A stretch of 48,371 bases of DNA from Oscillospiraceae bacterium (GCA_017624715.1 JAGAMN010000065.1:1-48371); one strand, 5' to 3'; numbered from the stretch's first letter, positions 6,419 through 15,096 are shown. Program-made: numbers and translations. Notes: generated by a model not told the origin, from the letters alone.

Positions 6419-7843
6419 ATGGCTAAAAGCATTCAGGATGTTCTTGCGTTCATCAAGGAAAACAACATCAAGATGGTCGACTTTAAGATGGTCGACATCA
6501 ACGGCCAATACCGTCATGTTACCATCCCTGCAGAAAACTTTTCTGAGGACACGCTAAAAAGCGGCATTGGATTTGATGCTTCCAACTACGGCTATGCCGT
6601 TGTGGAAAAAAGCGACATGGTGTTCATCCCCGATCCGGATACTGCCATGATCGATCCTTTCTGCTCCATTCCCACTCTGACCATGACCGGTAACGCCATG
6701 ATCATCGATCATCCGGAAAACCGTCCCCTGGCCCAGTATCCCCGAAATATCATCAAGGCTGCCGTTGCCTACATGAAGGACTGCGGCGTTGCTGACGAAA
6801 TGAAGATCCTGCCGGAGTTTGAGTTTTATCTGTTTGACGATGTGACCTGGGGCGTAGGCGGCAACTATGTGGGTGCATCTGTGGATGCCAAGCAGTCCTA
6901 CTGGAACAGTGCGGTTGAGGGCAAGGGCGTTATTGTTCCCAAGCAGAAGAACTACCACATTGCCAAACCCTTTGATACTTCCTACGAGTGCCGCAGTGAA
7001 ATGTGCATGCACATGCTCGATGCGGGCATCGAGATCAACTATCACCATCCGGAAGTGGCGGCCAGCGGTCAGTTTGAGATTGAGCCCCAGCTGGGCGAAG
7101 TGGTCCACATGGCGGATGCTACCATGATGATCAAGTATATCATCCACAACACCGCGCTGAAGTACGGCAAGAGTGCTACCTTCATGCCCAAGCCCATCTA
7201 CGGCGAGGCAGGCAGCGGTATGCATGTGCACATGATCCTGTTTAAGGACGGCGTGCCTGTGTTCTCCGATGACAACGGCTATGCCCACCTGAGTGAAACG
7301 GCTCACTATTTTATGGGTGGCATTTTGAAGCACATCGCTTCCCTGTGCGCCATCACCAACCCCAGCACCAACTCCTTCAAGCGGCTGGTGCCCGGCTTCG
7401 AAGCGCCTGTGACTGTGGGCTATGCCACCTCCAACCGAAGCGCCGTTATTCGGATTCCTGCTTACGCCAAGAGCCCTAACAAGCGCCGTTTTGAACTGCG
7501 GAATCCCGATGCTACCTGCAACCCCTATTTCTGCTATGCTGCCATTTTGATGGCAGGTCTGGACGGTGTAAAGAATAAGATCGATCCTCATGCCAACGGC
7601 TGGGGCCCCTATGACTTCAATCTGTTCCACCTGAGCGACGAGGAAAAGGCAAAGCTGCAACAGCTGCCCACCCGGTTGGAGGATGCGCTGGATGCGCTGG
7701 AGGCTGACCACGATTATCTGACCGTGGGCGGTGTATTCCCCGAGGAGCTGATCAAGAACTTCATCAAGACCAAGCGGGCCGAGTGCAGCGAAATGTCCAA
7801 GATCCCCCACCCTGCAGAATTTGATAAGTACTACAACCTGTAA
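6419..7843 (+). CDS. glnA: Type I glutamine synthetase
   Basis: The 474-residue enzyme makes glutamine from glutamate, ammonia and ATP. ATG 6419 lies 8 nt after AAAAAAGGAG. Visible landmarks in order are the beta-grasp N-domain, LPEFEFYLFD (Mg site), GQFEIEPQLG, GSGMHVHMILFKDG (MHxH loop binding ATP and glutamate), NPSTNSFKRLVPGFEAPV (flap and glutamate site), NRSAVIRIP, and ELRNPDATCNPYFCYAAIL. No adenylylation-tyrosine segment of the beta-type is seen, fitting a Firmicute GSI-alpha-like enzyme, usually controlled by feedback inhibition. It is monocistronic, closed by the hairpin at 7852-7879. Confidence 0.97.
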   Translation: MAKSIQDVLAFIKENNIKMVDFKMVDINGQYRHVTIPAENFSEDTLKSGIGFDASNYGYAVVEKSDMVFIPDPDTAMIDPFCSIPTLTMTGNAMIIDHPENRPLAQYPRNIIKAAVAYMKDCGVADEMKILPEFEFYLFDDVTWGVGGNYVGASVDAKQSYWNSAVEGKGVIVPKQKNYHIAKPFDTSYECRSEMCMHMLDAGIEINYHHPEVAASGQFEIEPQLGEVVHMADATMMIKYIIHNTALKYGKSATFMPKPIYGEAGSGMHVHMILFKDGVPVFSDDNGYAHLSETAHYFMGGILKHIASLCAITNPSTNSFKRLVPGFEAPVTVGYATSNRSAVIRIPAYAKSPNKRRFELRNPDATCNPYFCYAAILMAGLDGVKNKIDPHANGWGPYDFNLFHLSDEEKAKLQQLPTRLEDALDALEADHDYLTVGGVFPEELIKNFIKTKRAECSEMSKIPHPAEFDKYYNL

Positions 7844-7851
7844 TTGCAGTA

Positions 7852-7882
7852 AAAGAGCCAGCCGAAAGGCTGGCTCTTTGTT
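7852..7882. terminator. Bidirectional terminator after glnA
   Basis: The stem AAAGAGCCAGCC (7852-7863)/GGCTGGCTCTTT (7868-7879) with a GAAA tetraloop lies between convergent glnA and the uracil-DNA glycosylase gene. Confidence 0.9.
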
Positions 7883-8445
7883 TATATTTGGGCGTTCAGT
7901 TCTTTGATCTTTTCCCGGATGGAAAGCAGATCGTCGAAGGTTTCCGGACGTTTGGTCACATCCCGGAGTAAGGCAGAAGGATGATAGATGGCGGTCATCC
8001 AGATGCCGTCTTTTTCCACCCACTGACCATGTTCCCGGGTGATGCGGTAATCCTCCCGGATGATACGCATGGCAGCAATCCGACCCAGGCAAATGATGAT
8101 TTTGGGTTTGATCAAGGCAATTTGATTGCGTAGATAACCGATGCAGGCGTCCTGCTCGGTTTCCAGGGGATCCCGGTTATGAGGCGGGCGGCATTTGACG
8201 ATATTGGCGATATAGCAGTTTTGTGTTCTGTCCAAATCAATGATCCGCAGCATATCGTCCAGCAGCTTGCCGGCAGCGCCCACAAAGGGTTCGCCCCTAA
8301 TATCTTCCTGTTCGCCGGGGCCTTCGCCGATGAACATCACATCTGCTTCCCGGTTACCTACACCGAAGACCACATTATGACGGCCCTCGCACAGGCCGCA
8401 GCCGGTACAGGATTTGCAGGTTTGCTCCAATGTGTTCCAATCCAT
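7882..8445 (-). CDS. Family 4 uracil-DNA glycosylase
   Basis: The 187-residue product starts at ATG 8445, one base after the dacF stop, with GGAG upstream. It removes uracil from DNA. The N-terminal CxxC..C cluster ([10 protein letters not shown]) supplies Fe-S ligands typical of family 4, followed by the active-site motif [19 protein letters not shown] (GEPG/GEPF motif) and [10 protein letters not shown]; a third conserved segment is YHPSALLR. Longer upstream starts would run into dacF. It is cotranscribed with dacF, an association without known functional meaning. Confidence 0.93.
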   Translation of the reverse strand: MDWNTLEQTCKSCTGCGLCEGRHNVVFGVGNREADVMFIGEGPGEQEDIRGEPFVGAAGKLLDDMLRIIDLDRTQNCYIANIVKCRPPHNRDPLETEQDACIGYLRNQIALIKPKIIICLGRIAAMRIIREDYRITREHGQWVEKDGIWMTAIYHPSALLRDVTKRPETFDDLLSIREKIKELNAQI

Positions 8446-8446
8446 A

Positions 8447-9868
8447 TCAGCGACTCCTCCGACGGTTGACTCTTCTGCTGCGGCGGCGGGCATTACGCTT
8501 GGCCTTACGGACAAATCGCAGAATCAAAACCGTCGCAACGGCGATTACTGCCAGAGCCAGGATGGCAAAAAGGATGATACCGGCGATGCCCCACAGGCCC
8601 AATTCCGGTTTTACCTCTGCCCGGGGATGCTGCACCGGCTCTTGCCACACTGCCACAGAATTGATGGCCACCAAGTCTGTCTGCGCCAGGCATTTCGAAC
8701 CGTACCACACCTGCAAGGTGGAGATTGCCTGTCCTTTTTCCACAGGTGCTGTGAGCATGGCCGTATTGCCATAGACCCAACTAAGCTGATTCTTATCCAG
8801 GTTCACCGGCAGTACCGTACCGCCCGGCTGAACAGGCTGGACAACTGCGCTGTTTTCACCACCTGCTACCGGGTACTGGGTGATGACCTGGCCTTCATAG
8901 AACAGCTGGCGGTATTCGTAATTGTCGATCACATGGTTAAGCAGCTGGGCGGTTTCTTCAAAGCTGCCATAGGTTGCCAGGGAAATTCCCGGGATCTCAT
9001 AGGTGGGCGTGGCATCCATAACGATGGTCAACAGCTCCATGCCGTTACCTTCCGCGGTCGCAACCAGACAGCGGCCACCGGCATCCGTAGAGCCGGTTTT
9101 ACCGCCGGTAACACGGGGATCGTGATATTTCTTGTGTGCCGGCTGTCTCATCATAAGATTACTGGTTGTAACGGTTCGGGCGTCACTCTTATTGGTTGCA
9201 GGAATCTCATGGGATTTTGCACAAAACAGAGTGCGGAACAGCTCGTTTTCCAGGGCCGCGTCGGTCAAACGGCAAATGTCCCGGGCGGTAGTGTGCATAT
9301 TGGGATCGTGAAGTCCATGGGGATTGGTATAGACTGTATCCTTACAACCCAATTCCGCTGCTTTTTGGTTCATCATATCCACAAAAGCCGACTGGCTGCC
9401 GGCAATATGTTCGGCGATAACAAGGGCAGCATCGTTGGCTGATGCGGTCATCAGGCAGTACAACAGCTGCTCCAGGGTCAATTCCTCGCCGGCTTGCAGC
9501 TTGGCGGTGATGGTGCCGATCGGAAGCTCATCTAAGGCGCGCTTACTAACAATCACCTTTTTCGCAGGATCACCCTTTTCAATAGCGATCAATGCCGTCA
9601 TCATTTTGGCCGTGCTGGTAGGGTAGATCTGCTGATCAGGATTCCAGGCATAGATCATGGTATCGCTTTTGCGTTCGTAGACGATGGCCGCTTTCGCAGT
9701 ATCGGTGAGCTTGCTGCCGTCCGTCAGCTGCATGGCAGCATCCACACTATGGCAACCGCTACTGACCGACTGGTCTGAATAGATCGGCTCTGCCTGGGCA
9801 GGGCCCGGTACGGACAGCAGTAGCATCAGTATTGCAAAAATTAGGCATAAAGCCCGGTTTTTTTTCAT
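8447..9868 (-). CDS. dacF: D-alanyl-D-alanine carboxypeptidase (PBP5/DacF family, S11)
   Basis: The 473-residue penicillin-binding protein trims the terminal D-Ala from peptidoglycan stem peptides. It has a signal peptide (1-26, ending AQA). The active site is complete: S85-T-A-K88, S143-A-N145 and K257-T-G259. A PBP5 C-terminal domain follows (~residues 300-400), and then, instead of only an amphipathic anchor, a clear transmembrane helix (~residues 425-450) and a very basic tail (KRNARRRSRRVNRRRSR). The gene is driven by a strong promoter overlapping that of the divergent comEA-like gene. Symbol by family; the DacF/DacB distinction is not certain. Confidence 0.92.
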   Translation of the reverse strand: MKKNRALCLIFAILMLLLSVPGPAQAEPIYSDQSVSSGCHSVDAAMQLTDGSKLTDTAKAAIVYERKSDTMIYAWNPDQQIYPTSTAKMMTALIAIEKGDPAKKVIVSKRALDELPIGTITAKLQAGEELTLEQLLYCLMTASANDAALVIAEHIAGSQSAFVDMMNQKAAELGCKDTVYTNPHGLHDPNMHTTARDICRLTDAALENELFRTLFCAKSHEIPATNKSDARTVTTSNLMMRQPAHKKYHDPRVTGGKTGSTDAGGRCLVATAEGNGMELLTIVMDATPTYEIPGISLATYGSFEETAQLLNHVIDNYEYRQLFYEGQVITQYPVAGGENSAVVQPVQPGGTVLPVNLDKNQLSWVYGNTAMLTAPVEKGQAISTLQVWYGSKCLAQTDLVAINSVAVWQEPVQHPRAEVKPELGLWGIAGIILFAILALAVIAVATVLILRFVRKAKRNARRRSRRVNRRRSR

Positions 9869-9897
9869 ATTTCTACCTCAATATTCCATAACCGGAC

Positions 9898-9926
9898 TTG
9901 TCCGGCAGTAAAAATTCGTGTATAAT
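9898..9926 (+). promoter_or_regulatory. Promoter of comEA-like/two-component operon
   Basis: TTGTCC (9898-9903), 17-bp spacer, TATAAT (9921-9926). It overlaps the divergent dacF promoter so that the two transcripts would start within about 2-3 bp of each other and run through each other's promoter. Confidence 0.8.
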
Positions 9927-9937
9927 ACATAGGTAGT

Positions 9938-9966
9938 ATTATAGCAAGCTTTTCATGTCTCGTCAA
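9938..9966 (-). promoter_or_regulatory. Promoter of dacF
   Basis: On the minus strand, TTGACG (9961-9966), 17-bp spacer ending TGC, TATAAT (9938-9943), with the expected start near 9931, about 60 nt before the dacF ATG. Confidence 0.85.
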
Positions 9967-9984
9967 TGTGGGAGGATGCCACTT

Positions 9985-10320
9985 ATGAAAAAATCGGTTT
10001 TTTGGTGTCTGCTTTTGATCTGCTGCACCTGTATTGCATTTACCGGTGGCTTTTTCCTTGGCAGAAATCAGAATTTCGTTGCCGTAGAGGTAACCCACTC
10101 CCCTGCCCATGCGGAAGTTCCGGGAAAGGTAAACATCAACACCGCCGATGCAGCACTTTTGCAGACCCTGCCCGGCATCCATGAGGAACTGGCAAACCGG
10201 ATCATTCTATACCGGCAGGCCCATGGCAGCTTTGCCACCGTGGGAGATCTGGTACAGGTGGAAGGCATCGGCACGGAACTATTGCGGGACATTCTCGATT
10301 ACATCACCACAGGAGGTTAA
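9985..10320 (+). CDS. ComEA-like helix-hairpin-helix protein
   Basis: The 111-residue protein starts at ATG 9985, 9 nt after GGAGG (an earlier ATG at 9976 is too close to the ribosome site). One N-terminal transmembrane segment or uncleaved signal (residues ~5-25) is followed by a ComEA-type double HhH module: V-N-I-N-T-A-D-A-A-L-L-Q-T-L-P-G-I, then GSFATVGDLVQVEGIGTELL. HhH motifs bind DNA non-specifically; ComEA is the DNA receptor of natural transformation. Many Clostridia carry such short versions without a full competence set, so the role here is uncertain. It is the first gene of an operon with a two-component system. Confidence 0.88.
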   Translation: MKKSVFWCLLLICCTCIAFTGGFFLGRNQNFVAVEVTHSPAHAEVPGKVNINTADAALLQTLPGIHEELANRIILYRQAHGSFATVGDLVQVEGIGTELLRDILDYITTGG

Positions 10321-10323
10321 CCT

Positions 10324-11001
10324 ATGAAAATTCTGGTTGTAGATGACGAAGAACTGTTGGTAAAGGGTATTCGCTTTAACCTGCAGAACGAAGGCTACGA
10401 GGTCATTACCGGCTCTAACGGCCTGGAGGCCATCCAGGCTGTGCAGACCCAAAATCCCGACCTGGTGGTACTGGATGTAATGATGCCGGAAATGGACGGT
10501 CTGACCGCCTGCACGAAGATACGCAGTTTTTCCAATATTCCCATCATTCTGCTGACTGCAAAGGTGGCAGATATGGACAAGCTGATGGGTTTTGATCACG
10601 GCGCGGACGATTATCTGACAAAGCCTTTCAATATTTTGGAGCTGAAAGCCCGGATTCGGGCGCTGCTGCGCCGCTCCGGTGCGGACGATAAAAAGTCTTC
10701 CAATCAGCTGACTATCGGCTCTATTTCCCTGGACCTAGACAGCCGCAATGCCTATAAGGCCGGACAACTGGTTGAGCTGACTGCCAAGGAATTCGATGTA
10801 ATCGAGTTCTTAATGCGCAATCCCAACCGGGTGTATTCCCGGGAGAATCTGCTGGACACCATTTGGGCCTACGAATATCGCAGCGATATTCGTACGGTGG
10901 ATGTGCACATCCGCAGGCTCAGAGAAAAGCTGGAAGAAAACCCGGCGGAGCCGAACTATATTATGACGAAGTGGGGCGTTGGCTATTATTTCCGCAAGTA
11001 A
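10324..11001 (+). CDS. OmpR/PhoB-family response regulator
   Basis: The 225-residue regulator has a receiver domain (acidic pocket D7-D8, phosphoacceptor D51 in LVVLDVMMPEMDG, the switch T in LLTAK and K in YLTKPF) and a C-terminal winged-helix domain ending in RTVDVHIRRLREK and WGVGYYF. It starts 3 nt after the comEA-like gene with GGAGG at 10312. It would be phosphorylated by the kinase encoded immediately downstream and regulate unknown targets; the PhoB/WalR/VicR-like sequence suggests envelope or phosphate-type stress, which is only inference. Confidence 0.95.
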   Translation: MKILVVDDEELLVKGIRFNLQNEGYEVITGSNGLEAIQAVQTQNPDLVVLDVMMPEMDGLTACTKIRSFSNIPIILLTAKVADMDKLMGFDHGADDYLTKPFNILELKARIRALLRRSGADDKKSSNQLTIGSISLDLDSRNAYKAGQLVELTAKEFDVIEFLMRNPNRVYSRENLLDTIWAYEYRSDIRTVDVHIRRLREKLEENPAEPNYIMTKWGVGYYFRK

Positions 11002-11035
11002 CAGTTCCCGGGGCCGTTTCCGCGGCAGCAACCAT

Positions 11036-12415
11036 ATGCGTTATGCATTGGTGTATATCATCATTACCGCAGTTGTACTGGTGATCCTGAATGTATACTG
11101 CTCTGAAACCAACCAAAAGCTTTTTTACCAAAGCAAACAGGCTTCCATGATTGAAAAGTGTCTGTTGGCATCTGCAGAAGTTGGACAGCTGGACGTGTTG
11201 AACCCCACCACTGCCACCACCGCAGTTGCACAAATGGGCAGCTTAAAGGTATCCCGGATGATTATCACCGATCAGGCAGGCGCGGTGGTCTATGACTCTG
11301 CCGGAGCTGCCGCAAGCCATGCGCTGCTGCCGGAGATCGTTCGGGCTTTGGAGGGTAACAATGTATTTTCCTGGCAGTATCACGACGGCGCTATGCGCTC
11401 CTGCGCCGCTGCGCCGGTGTATTCCTACGGCGTGGTCACAGGCTGTGTGTACATGATGGAATACGATACCCAGCAGGGTGCGCTGATTCAGTCTTTACAA
11501 CAGAATATTTTGACCGTTACCATCATTTTGGAAGCGCTGGTTATTTTGGCATCTGTGGGCTTTTCGTTGGTGTTTTCCGGTCGAATCCGGCGGATCATGG
11601 CATCCATGCGGATCATTCGTGAGGGTGACTATACCAAGAAGTTGGAAATGGATGGCAGCGATGAGTTGGCATTTTTGGCCAGCGAAGTAAATGAGCTGAC
11701 AGAACGTCTGCAGATCTCTGAAACCAAGCGAAATCATTTCGTTTCCGATGCATCTCACGAATTGAAAACGCCTCTGGCTTCCATTAAACTTCTGTCTGAC
11801 TCCATTTTACAGAACGATATGGACATGGAAACTGTGAAGGAGTTTGTTGGTGATATCGGTAACGAGGCGGACCGGCTCAACCGCATGACCCAAAAACTGC
11901 TCTCCCTTTCCCGTATTGAAAGTCAGCAGGATGGCGACTGCGAGATCATTCGCTTGACCCCAACCCTGCAAAAGGTGGAGCGGATGCTGTCAGGCATTGC
12001 CGAAAAGAATCAGATCAATCTGAAGCTGGATGTGATCCAGGATTGCCCGATTCTGATTCTGGAAGACGATCTGTATCAGATCATTTTCAACCTGGTAGAA
12101 AACGGCATTAAGTACAACCGTCCCGGCGGCAGACTGACTGTCCGTTTAAACCGGGATGGAGATAACGCCGTTGTTCAGGTGATCGACTCCGGTATGGGTA
12201 TTCCGGAGGATGCGGTGGAACATGTCTTTGAACGGTTCTTCCGTGTGGATAAGGCCCGTGCCCGGAAGTCCGGTGGCAGCGGCCTTGGCCTTTCCATCGT
12301 GAAGAATATGGTCGAGCGTAACCAGGGCACGATCCATGTGAAGAGTTCTCTGGGTGTGGGCTCCACCTTTACCGTTACCTTCCCCGTCTTTGACATTGAG
12401 GAGGATCCCCAATGA
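11036..12415 (+). CDS. Membrane sensor histidine kinase
   Basis: The product is 459 residues from ATG 11036. A TTG at 10979, in frame and overlapping the regulator gene, would add 19 basic residues; neither has a good ribosome site, so the start is uncertain. It has TM1 (residues ~3-20), an extracytoplasmic sensor of ~135 residues, TM2 (~158-182), HAMP, HisKA with phosphoacceptor His241 in SDASHELKTPLASIK, and HATPase_c with FNLVENGIKYN (N box), DSGMGIPED (G1), FERFFR (F box) and GGSGLGLSIVK (G2). It pairs with the preceding response regulator. Confidence 0.93.
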   Translation: MRYALVYIIITAVVLVILNVYCSETNQKLFYQSKQASMIEKCLLASAEVGQLDVLNPTTATTAVAQMGSLKVSRMIITDQAGAVVYDSAGAAASHALLPEIVRALEGNNVFSWQYHDGAMRSCAAAPVYSYGVVTGCVYMMEYDTQQGALIQSLQQNILTVTIILEALVILASVGFSLVFSGRIRRIMASMRIIREGDYTKKLEMDGSDELAFLASEVNELTERLQISETKRNHFVSDASHELKTPLASIKLLSDSILQNDMDMETVKEFVGDIGNEADRLNRMTQKLLSLSRIESQQDGDCEIIRLTPTLQKVERMLSGIAEKNQINLKLDVIQDCPILILEDDLYQIIFNLVENGIKYNRPGGRLTVRLNRDGDNAVVQVIDSGMGIPEDAVEHVFERFFRVDKARARKSGGSGLGLSIVKNMVERNQGTIHVKSSLGVGSTFTVTFPVFDIEEDPQ

Positions 12416-12915
12416 AACGTTTGATTTGTTTGGTTCTTTTGGCTGCGCTGTTCCTGCCGGGCTGTGATTCCCAGGAGGAAGAATTTGTGGAGCCTGTGAA
12501 TTTCTATTTTTTGAAGGCGGATGTGGCCTATTTCTCTTCCGATGGTGTGATTGCCCAGGAGATTCGGGAAGCAAAAGGGCATCGACAGGATTATGAGTAT
12601 CTACTGGAAATGTATTTGCGAGGCCCGGAAAGCACAGAGGTAAAGCGGGTATTTCCCAAAAACGTGGAATTGGTTCGATTTGAGTTATCAGAAGACCGTG
12701 CTTTGGTTATTCTAAACGATGCGTCTGCACGGCTGACCGGATTAGATCTGACCATCGCATGCGCTTGTCTGACGGCCACGGTCTTCGATATGACCGGGGT
12801 ACAGACGGTAACTGTTCGGGCAGAAACACAGCTTCTGGACGGCAGCAAGAGCATTACCATGAACCGGGAACATCTTTTACTGCTGGACAGTACCGCGGCC
12901 CCCATCGGTGAATAA
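12412..12915 (+). CDS. GerMN-domain lipoprotein
   Basis: The 167-residue lipoprotein starts at ATG 12412, overlapping the kinase stop (ATGA). Signal peptide residues 1-17 end in LPGC, lipidated at Cys18. The remainder matches the GerMN (sporulation/spore germination) domain: F-Y-F-L-K-x-D ... LLEMYLRGPES, VFPKNVELVRFELSEDRALVILNDA, and a TVRAE-type strand near the end. GerM-type proteins assemble rings in the SpoIIIAG secretion channel or act at the cell surface. Its location behind a histidine kinase, as in LpqB/WalK-type loci, suggests an accessory to signal perception; that is inference. Confidence 0.85.
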   Translation: MKRLICLVLLAALFLPGCDSQEEEFVEPVNFYFLKADVAYFSSDGVIAQEIREAKGHRQDYEYLLEMYLRGPESTEVKRVFPKNVELVRFELSEDRALVILNDASARLTGLDLTIACACLTATVFDMTGVQTVTVRAETQLLDGSKSITMNREHLLLLDSTAAPIGE

Positions 12916-12931
12916 TGAGAGGATGAGTAAT

Positions 12932-13684
12932 TTGAAGTTTATTTCCTGGAATGTAAACGGCCTGCGAGCTTGTGTGCAGAAGGGTTTTCTGGATTTCTTC
13001 CACAGCGTGGATGCGGATTTTTTCTGTTTACAAGAGACCAAGCTGCAGGAAGGCCAGATTGATCTTGACTTGCCCGGCTATGAGCAGTACTGGTGCTATG
13101 CAGAAAAGAAGGGTTACTCCGGTACGGCGATTTTTACAAAGCACACGCCTGTCAGCGTTCACTACGGTATTGATGTGCCGGAGTTGGACACTGAGGGTCG
13201 GGTGATCACCCTGGAGTATCCAGAATTCTATCTGGTGACCTGCTATACCCCCAATGCCCAGAGAGAGCTGGCACGGATTGACCACAGAATGCTGTGGGAA
13301 GATGTCTTCCGGGGTTATCTTAAGGCGCTGGATGAGAAAAAGCCTGTGATCCTCTGCGGTGATTTGAATGTGGCCCACAACGAGATCGACTTGAAGAATC
13401 CCAGTGCCAACCGGGGCAATGCAGGCTTCTCTGATCAGGAGCGGACCGCCTTTGGCAAGCTACTGGAAGCCGGCTTTACGGACTCTTTCCGGTATCTGCA
13501 TCCGGAGGTCACCGGAGCATACACCTGGTGGAGCTATATGTTTAATGCCCGGAAGAACAATGCCGGATGGCGGATCGACTATTTTGTGGTATCCGATCGG
13601 CTGAAAGAGAAGATTCGCACTGCCGCTATTCACGCGGATGTGATGGGTTCGGATCACTGTCCGGTAGAATTGGAATTGGATTAA
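12932..13684 (+). CDS. xth: Exodeoxyribonuclease III
   Basis: This AP endonuclease/3'-5' exonuclease acts in base-excision repair. The start chosen is TTG 12932 (MKFISWNVNGLR, 250 residues, the usual length), because GAGAGG at 12917 lies 9 nt upstream; the in-frame ATG 12923 abuts that site directly and is the alternative. Family motifs: FISWNVNGLR, FFCLQETKLQ (catalytic E), YSGTAIFTK, VTCYTPNAQ, ILCGDLNVAHNEIDL (D, N), and GSDHCPVELEL (catalytic SDH). It is the last gene of the operon from 9985 and is closed by a strong terminator. Confidence 0.95.
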   Translation: MKFISWNVNGLRACVQKGFLDFFHSVDADFFCLQETKLQEGQIDLDLPGYEQYWCYAEKKGYSGTAIFTKHTPVSVHYGIDVPELDTEGRVITLEYPEFYLVTCYTPNAQRELARIDHRMLWEDVFRGYLKALDEKKPVILCGDLNVAHNEIDLKNPSANRGNAGFSDQERTAFGKLLEAGFTDSFRYLHPEVTGAYTWWSYMFNARKNNAGWRIDYFVVSDRLKEKIRTAAIHADVMGSDHCPVELELD

Positions 13685-13722
13685 CAAATCCCCTCGGCAC
13701 TAAGCGTGCCGAGGGGATTTGT
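13684..13722. terminator. Strong bidirectional terminator
   Basis: A perfect 16-bp stem, ACAAATCCCCTCGGCA (13684-13699) with its complement at 13707-13722, separates xth from the convergent membrane-protein gene. Confidence 0.92.
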
Positions 13723-13729
13723 TTGGTAG

Positions 13730-14053
13730 TTAAGCAAAGAACAGACAAATCGATGCTATAGTCAGCCATACAAACAGAAAGATCATGCAAACGGAAATGT
13801 ACTGCAAGGCTTTCTGTTGCTGAAGTATTTTACTGACGATCGAAAGAACCAAGCCCAAAACCGAAGGAACAAACAGGCAAATACCATAACCCCAGCCTAC
13901 TCCCCAATAGTCGATACCGCTGGTTCCGGGTGTATTGGCAAGCTCCTCCAGTGTCCGATTCAGGTCATAGAAGCCGTATATGCCTAAGAAGATTGAAAGC
14001 AGCAAAAGAAAGCAGGATAATGTGAATACAATTATGGATATTGTCCTTTTCAT
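13730..14053 (-). CDS. Hypothetical small membrane protein
   Basis: The 107-residue product starts at ATG 14053 behind AAGGAG. Three hydrophobic segments are seen: residues ~6-28, ~52-75 (GWGYGICLFVPSVLGLVLSIV) and ~85-106. The first loop is hydrophilic (YDLNRTLEELANTPGTSGIDYW). It does not resemble a family I can name with confidence. It has its own promoter (14092-14120) and shares the xth terminator. Confidence 0.75.
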   Translation of the reverse strand: MKRTISIIVFTLSCFLLLLSIFLGIYGFYDLNRTLEELANTPGTSGIDYWGVGWGYGICLFVPSVLGLVLSIVSKILQQQKALQYISVCMIFLFVWLTIASICLFFA

Positions 14054-14091
14054 ATTGCTTCTCCTTTACATCCAAGGGGATCGCCATATTT

Positions 14092-14120
14092 AGTATATCA
14101 CAAGGCTGGGCAAAAAGCAA
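14092..14120 (-). promoter_or_regulatory. Promoter of small membrane protein gene
   Basis: On the minus strand, TTGCTT (14115-14120), 17-bp spacer, TATACT (14092-14097), placed right behind the terminator of the upstream gene. Confidence 0.7.
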
Positions 14121-14121
14121 C

Positions 14122-14149
14122 AAAGGGCTGTCGCAATTGACAGCCCTTT
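14122..14149 (-). terminator. Terminator of YwaF-like gene
   Basis: The stem AAAGGGCTGTC (14122-14132)/GACAGCCCTTT (14139-14149); on the minus strand it is followed by GTTGCTTTTTG. Confidence 0.75.
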
Positions 14150-14154
14150 ACTGA

Positions 14155-15030
14155 TTATTTACTTGCGATGGCTTCTTTCTTTTTCATTAACCAGCCTTTC
14201 AACTTTTTGCAGTCAGCTTTGAATGCCTTGTGGTCAAAGATCATACTAAGGCCAAAGGACAAGGGCGTGACCAGGATAAAGACCGGGAAGATCATCCAGA
14301 ACCAAGGCCAGTACTTTTCCTGGCCGGCATAGGGGCCAACGGGAATGGTCTTGAAGAAATCGGGAGTAAACAGGGACAGGAACTTGCCGATGCCATCCGG
14401 CAAATCCGGACCCCAGATGTAGGAAGTGTTCTTAAAGTTCACATCGAAGAAATTGCTGTCACGCAGGGGAATGAAGCCCAATTCCGCCTGGAAAACCTGG
14501 TTTAGCATGATGAACAACATCAGAAGCAAAAGGCCCACGGGCGCGCACCAGATGCGCTTGTAGGACAGCTTGTGGTGTCCCAGTAAGACCATCAGCAGCG
14601 GTACAGCCATGACCATCCAGTGGTGATAGTAGAAACGGATGATGTCCAACTGCTCGGCGCTTTGATTTGTCTTGGCGATGGGTTCCTGGGGATAGAAAAG
14701 TGCAATCAGTCCACTGAGAACGCCAATATAGAACATATAGTCCTTGACCTTTTTACTCTTGCTGAGGAAGAAAAACGGAAACAGGGCGATATTCGCACCG
14801 CAGATATTGACAAACCAACTGTCTCGCAGCATTCTGGCTTCATCCACAGAATAAGGCGGGATAAACACTTTCAGGAAATGCAATACAAAACCGAAAACCA
14901 ACAGACCCGCCAGCACTGCCTTTTGGGTGAAGGTGCTCTTATTGCGCAGCAGGAAATACAGGCCTACCACACCGCCGGCACTAAGAATCAGCCAGAAGAA
15001 ATACCAGAAGTTTAACATTGCAATATACAT
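14155..15030 (-). CDS. YwaF-like multi-pass membrane protein
   Basis: The 291-residue protein starts at ATG 15030 behind AGAGGT (a longer frame to 15096 has no ribosome site). About seven transmembrane helices are visible. The order of features resembles the YwaF/TIGR02206 family (related to TMEM164): a first hydrophobic pair, FVNICGANIALFPFFFL, YIGVLSGLIALFYPQEP, then the conserved RFYYHHWMVMAVPLLMVLLG with a double His, and a long WFWMIFPVFILV helix near the end, followed by a Lys-rich cytoplasmic tail. Eukaryotic relatives are linked to lipid acyl transfer; the bacterial function is unknown. Confidence 0.6.
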   Translation of the reverse strand: MYIAMLNFWYFFWLILSAGGVVGLYFLLRNKSTFTQKAVLAGLLVFGFVLHFLKVFIPPYSVDEARMLRDSWFVNICGANIALFPFFFLSKSKKVKDYMFYIGVLSGLIALFYPQEPIAKTNQSAEQLDIIRFYYHHWMVMAVPLLMVLLGHHKLSYKRIWCAPVGLLLLMLFIMLNQVFQAELGFIPLRDSNFFDVNFKNTSYIWGPDLPDGIGKFLSLFTPDFFKTIPVGPYAGQEKYWPWFWMIFPVFILVTPLSFGLSMIFDHKAFKADCKKLKGWLMKKKEAIASK

Positions 15031-15067
15031 GTTTGCGACCTCTTTCTTCACAGTTTTCTCTACCAAA

Positions 15068-15096
15068 ATTTTACTGAGAAGAAAAAGGAATGTCAA
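15068..15096 (-). promoter_or_regulatory. Promoter of YwaF-like gene
   Basis: On the minus strand, perfect TTGACA (15091-15096), 17-bp spacer, TAAAAT (15068-15073). Confidence 0.85.

Noticed and set aside
6554-8092. 512-codon minus-strand frame
   Set aside because: It lies antisense to glnA and is His/Gln/Val-rich, as expected for the complement of a biased gene; no ribosome site.
8414-9442. 342-codon plus-strand frame
   Set aside because: Antisense to dacF, whose catalytic motifs are all intact.
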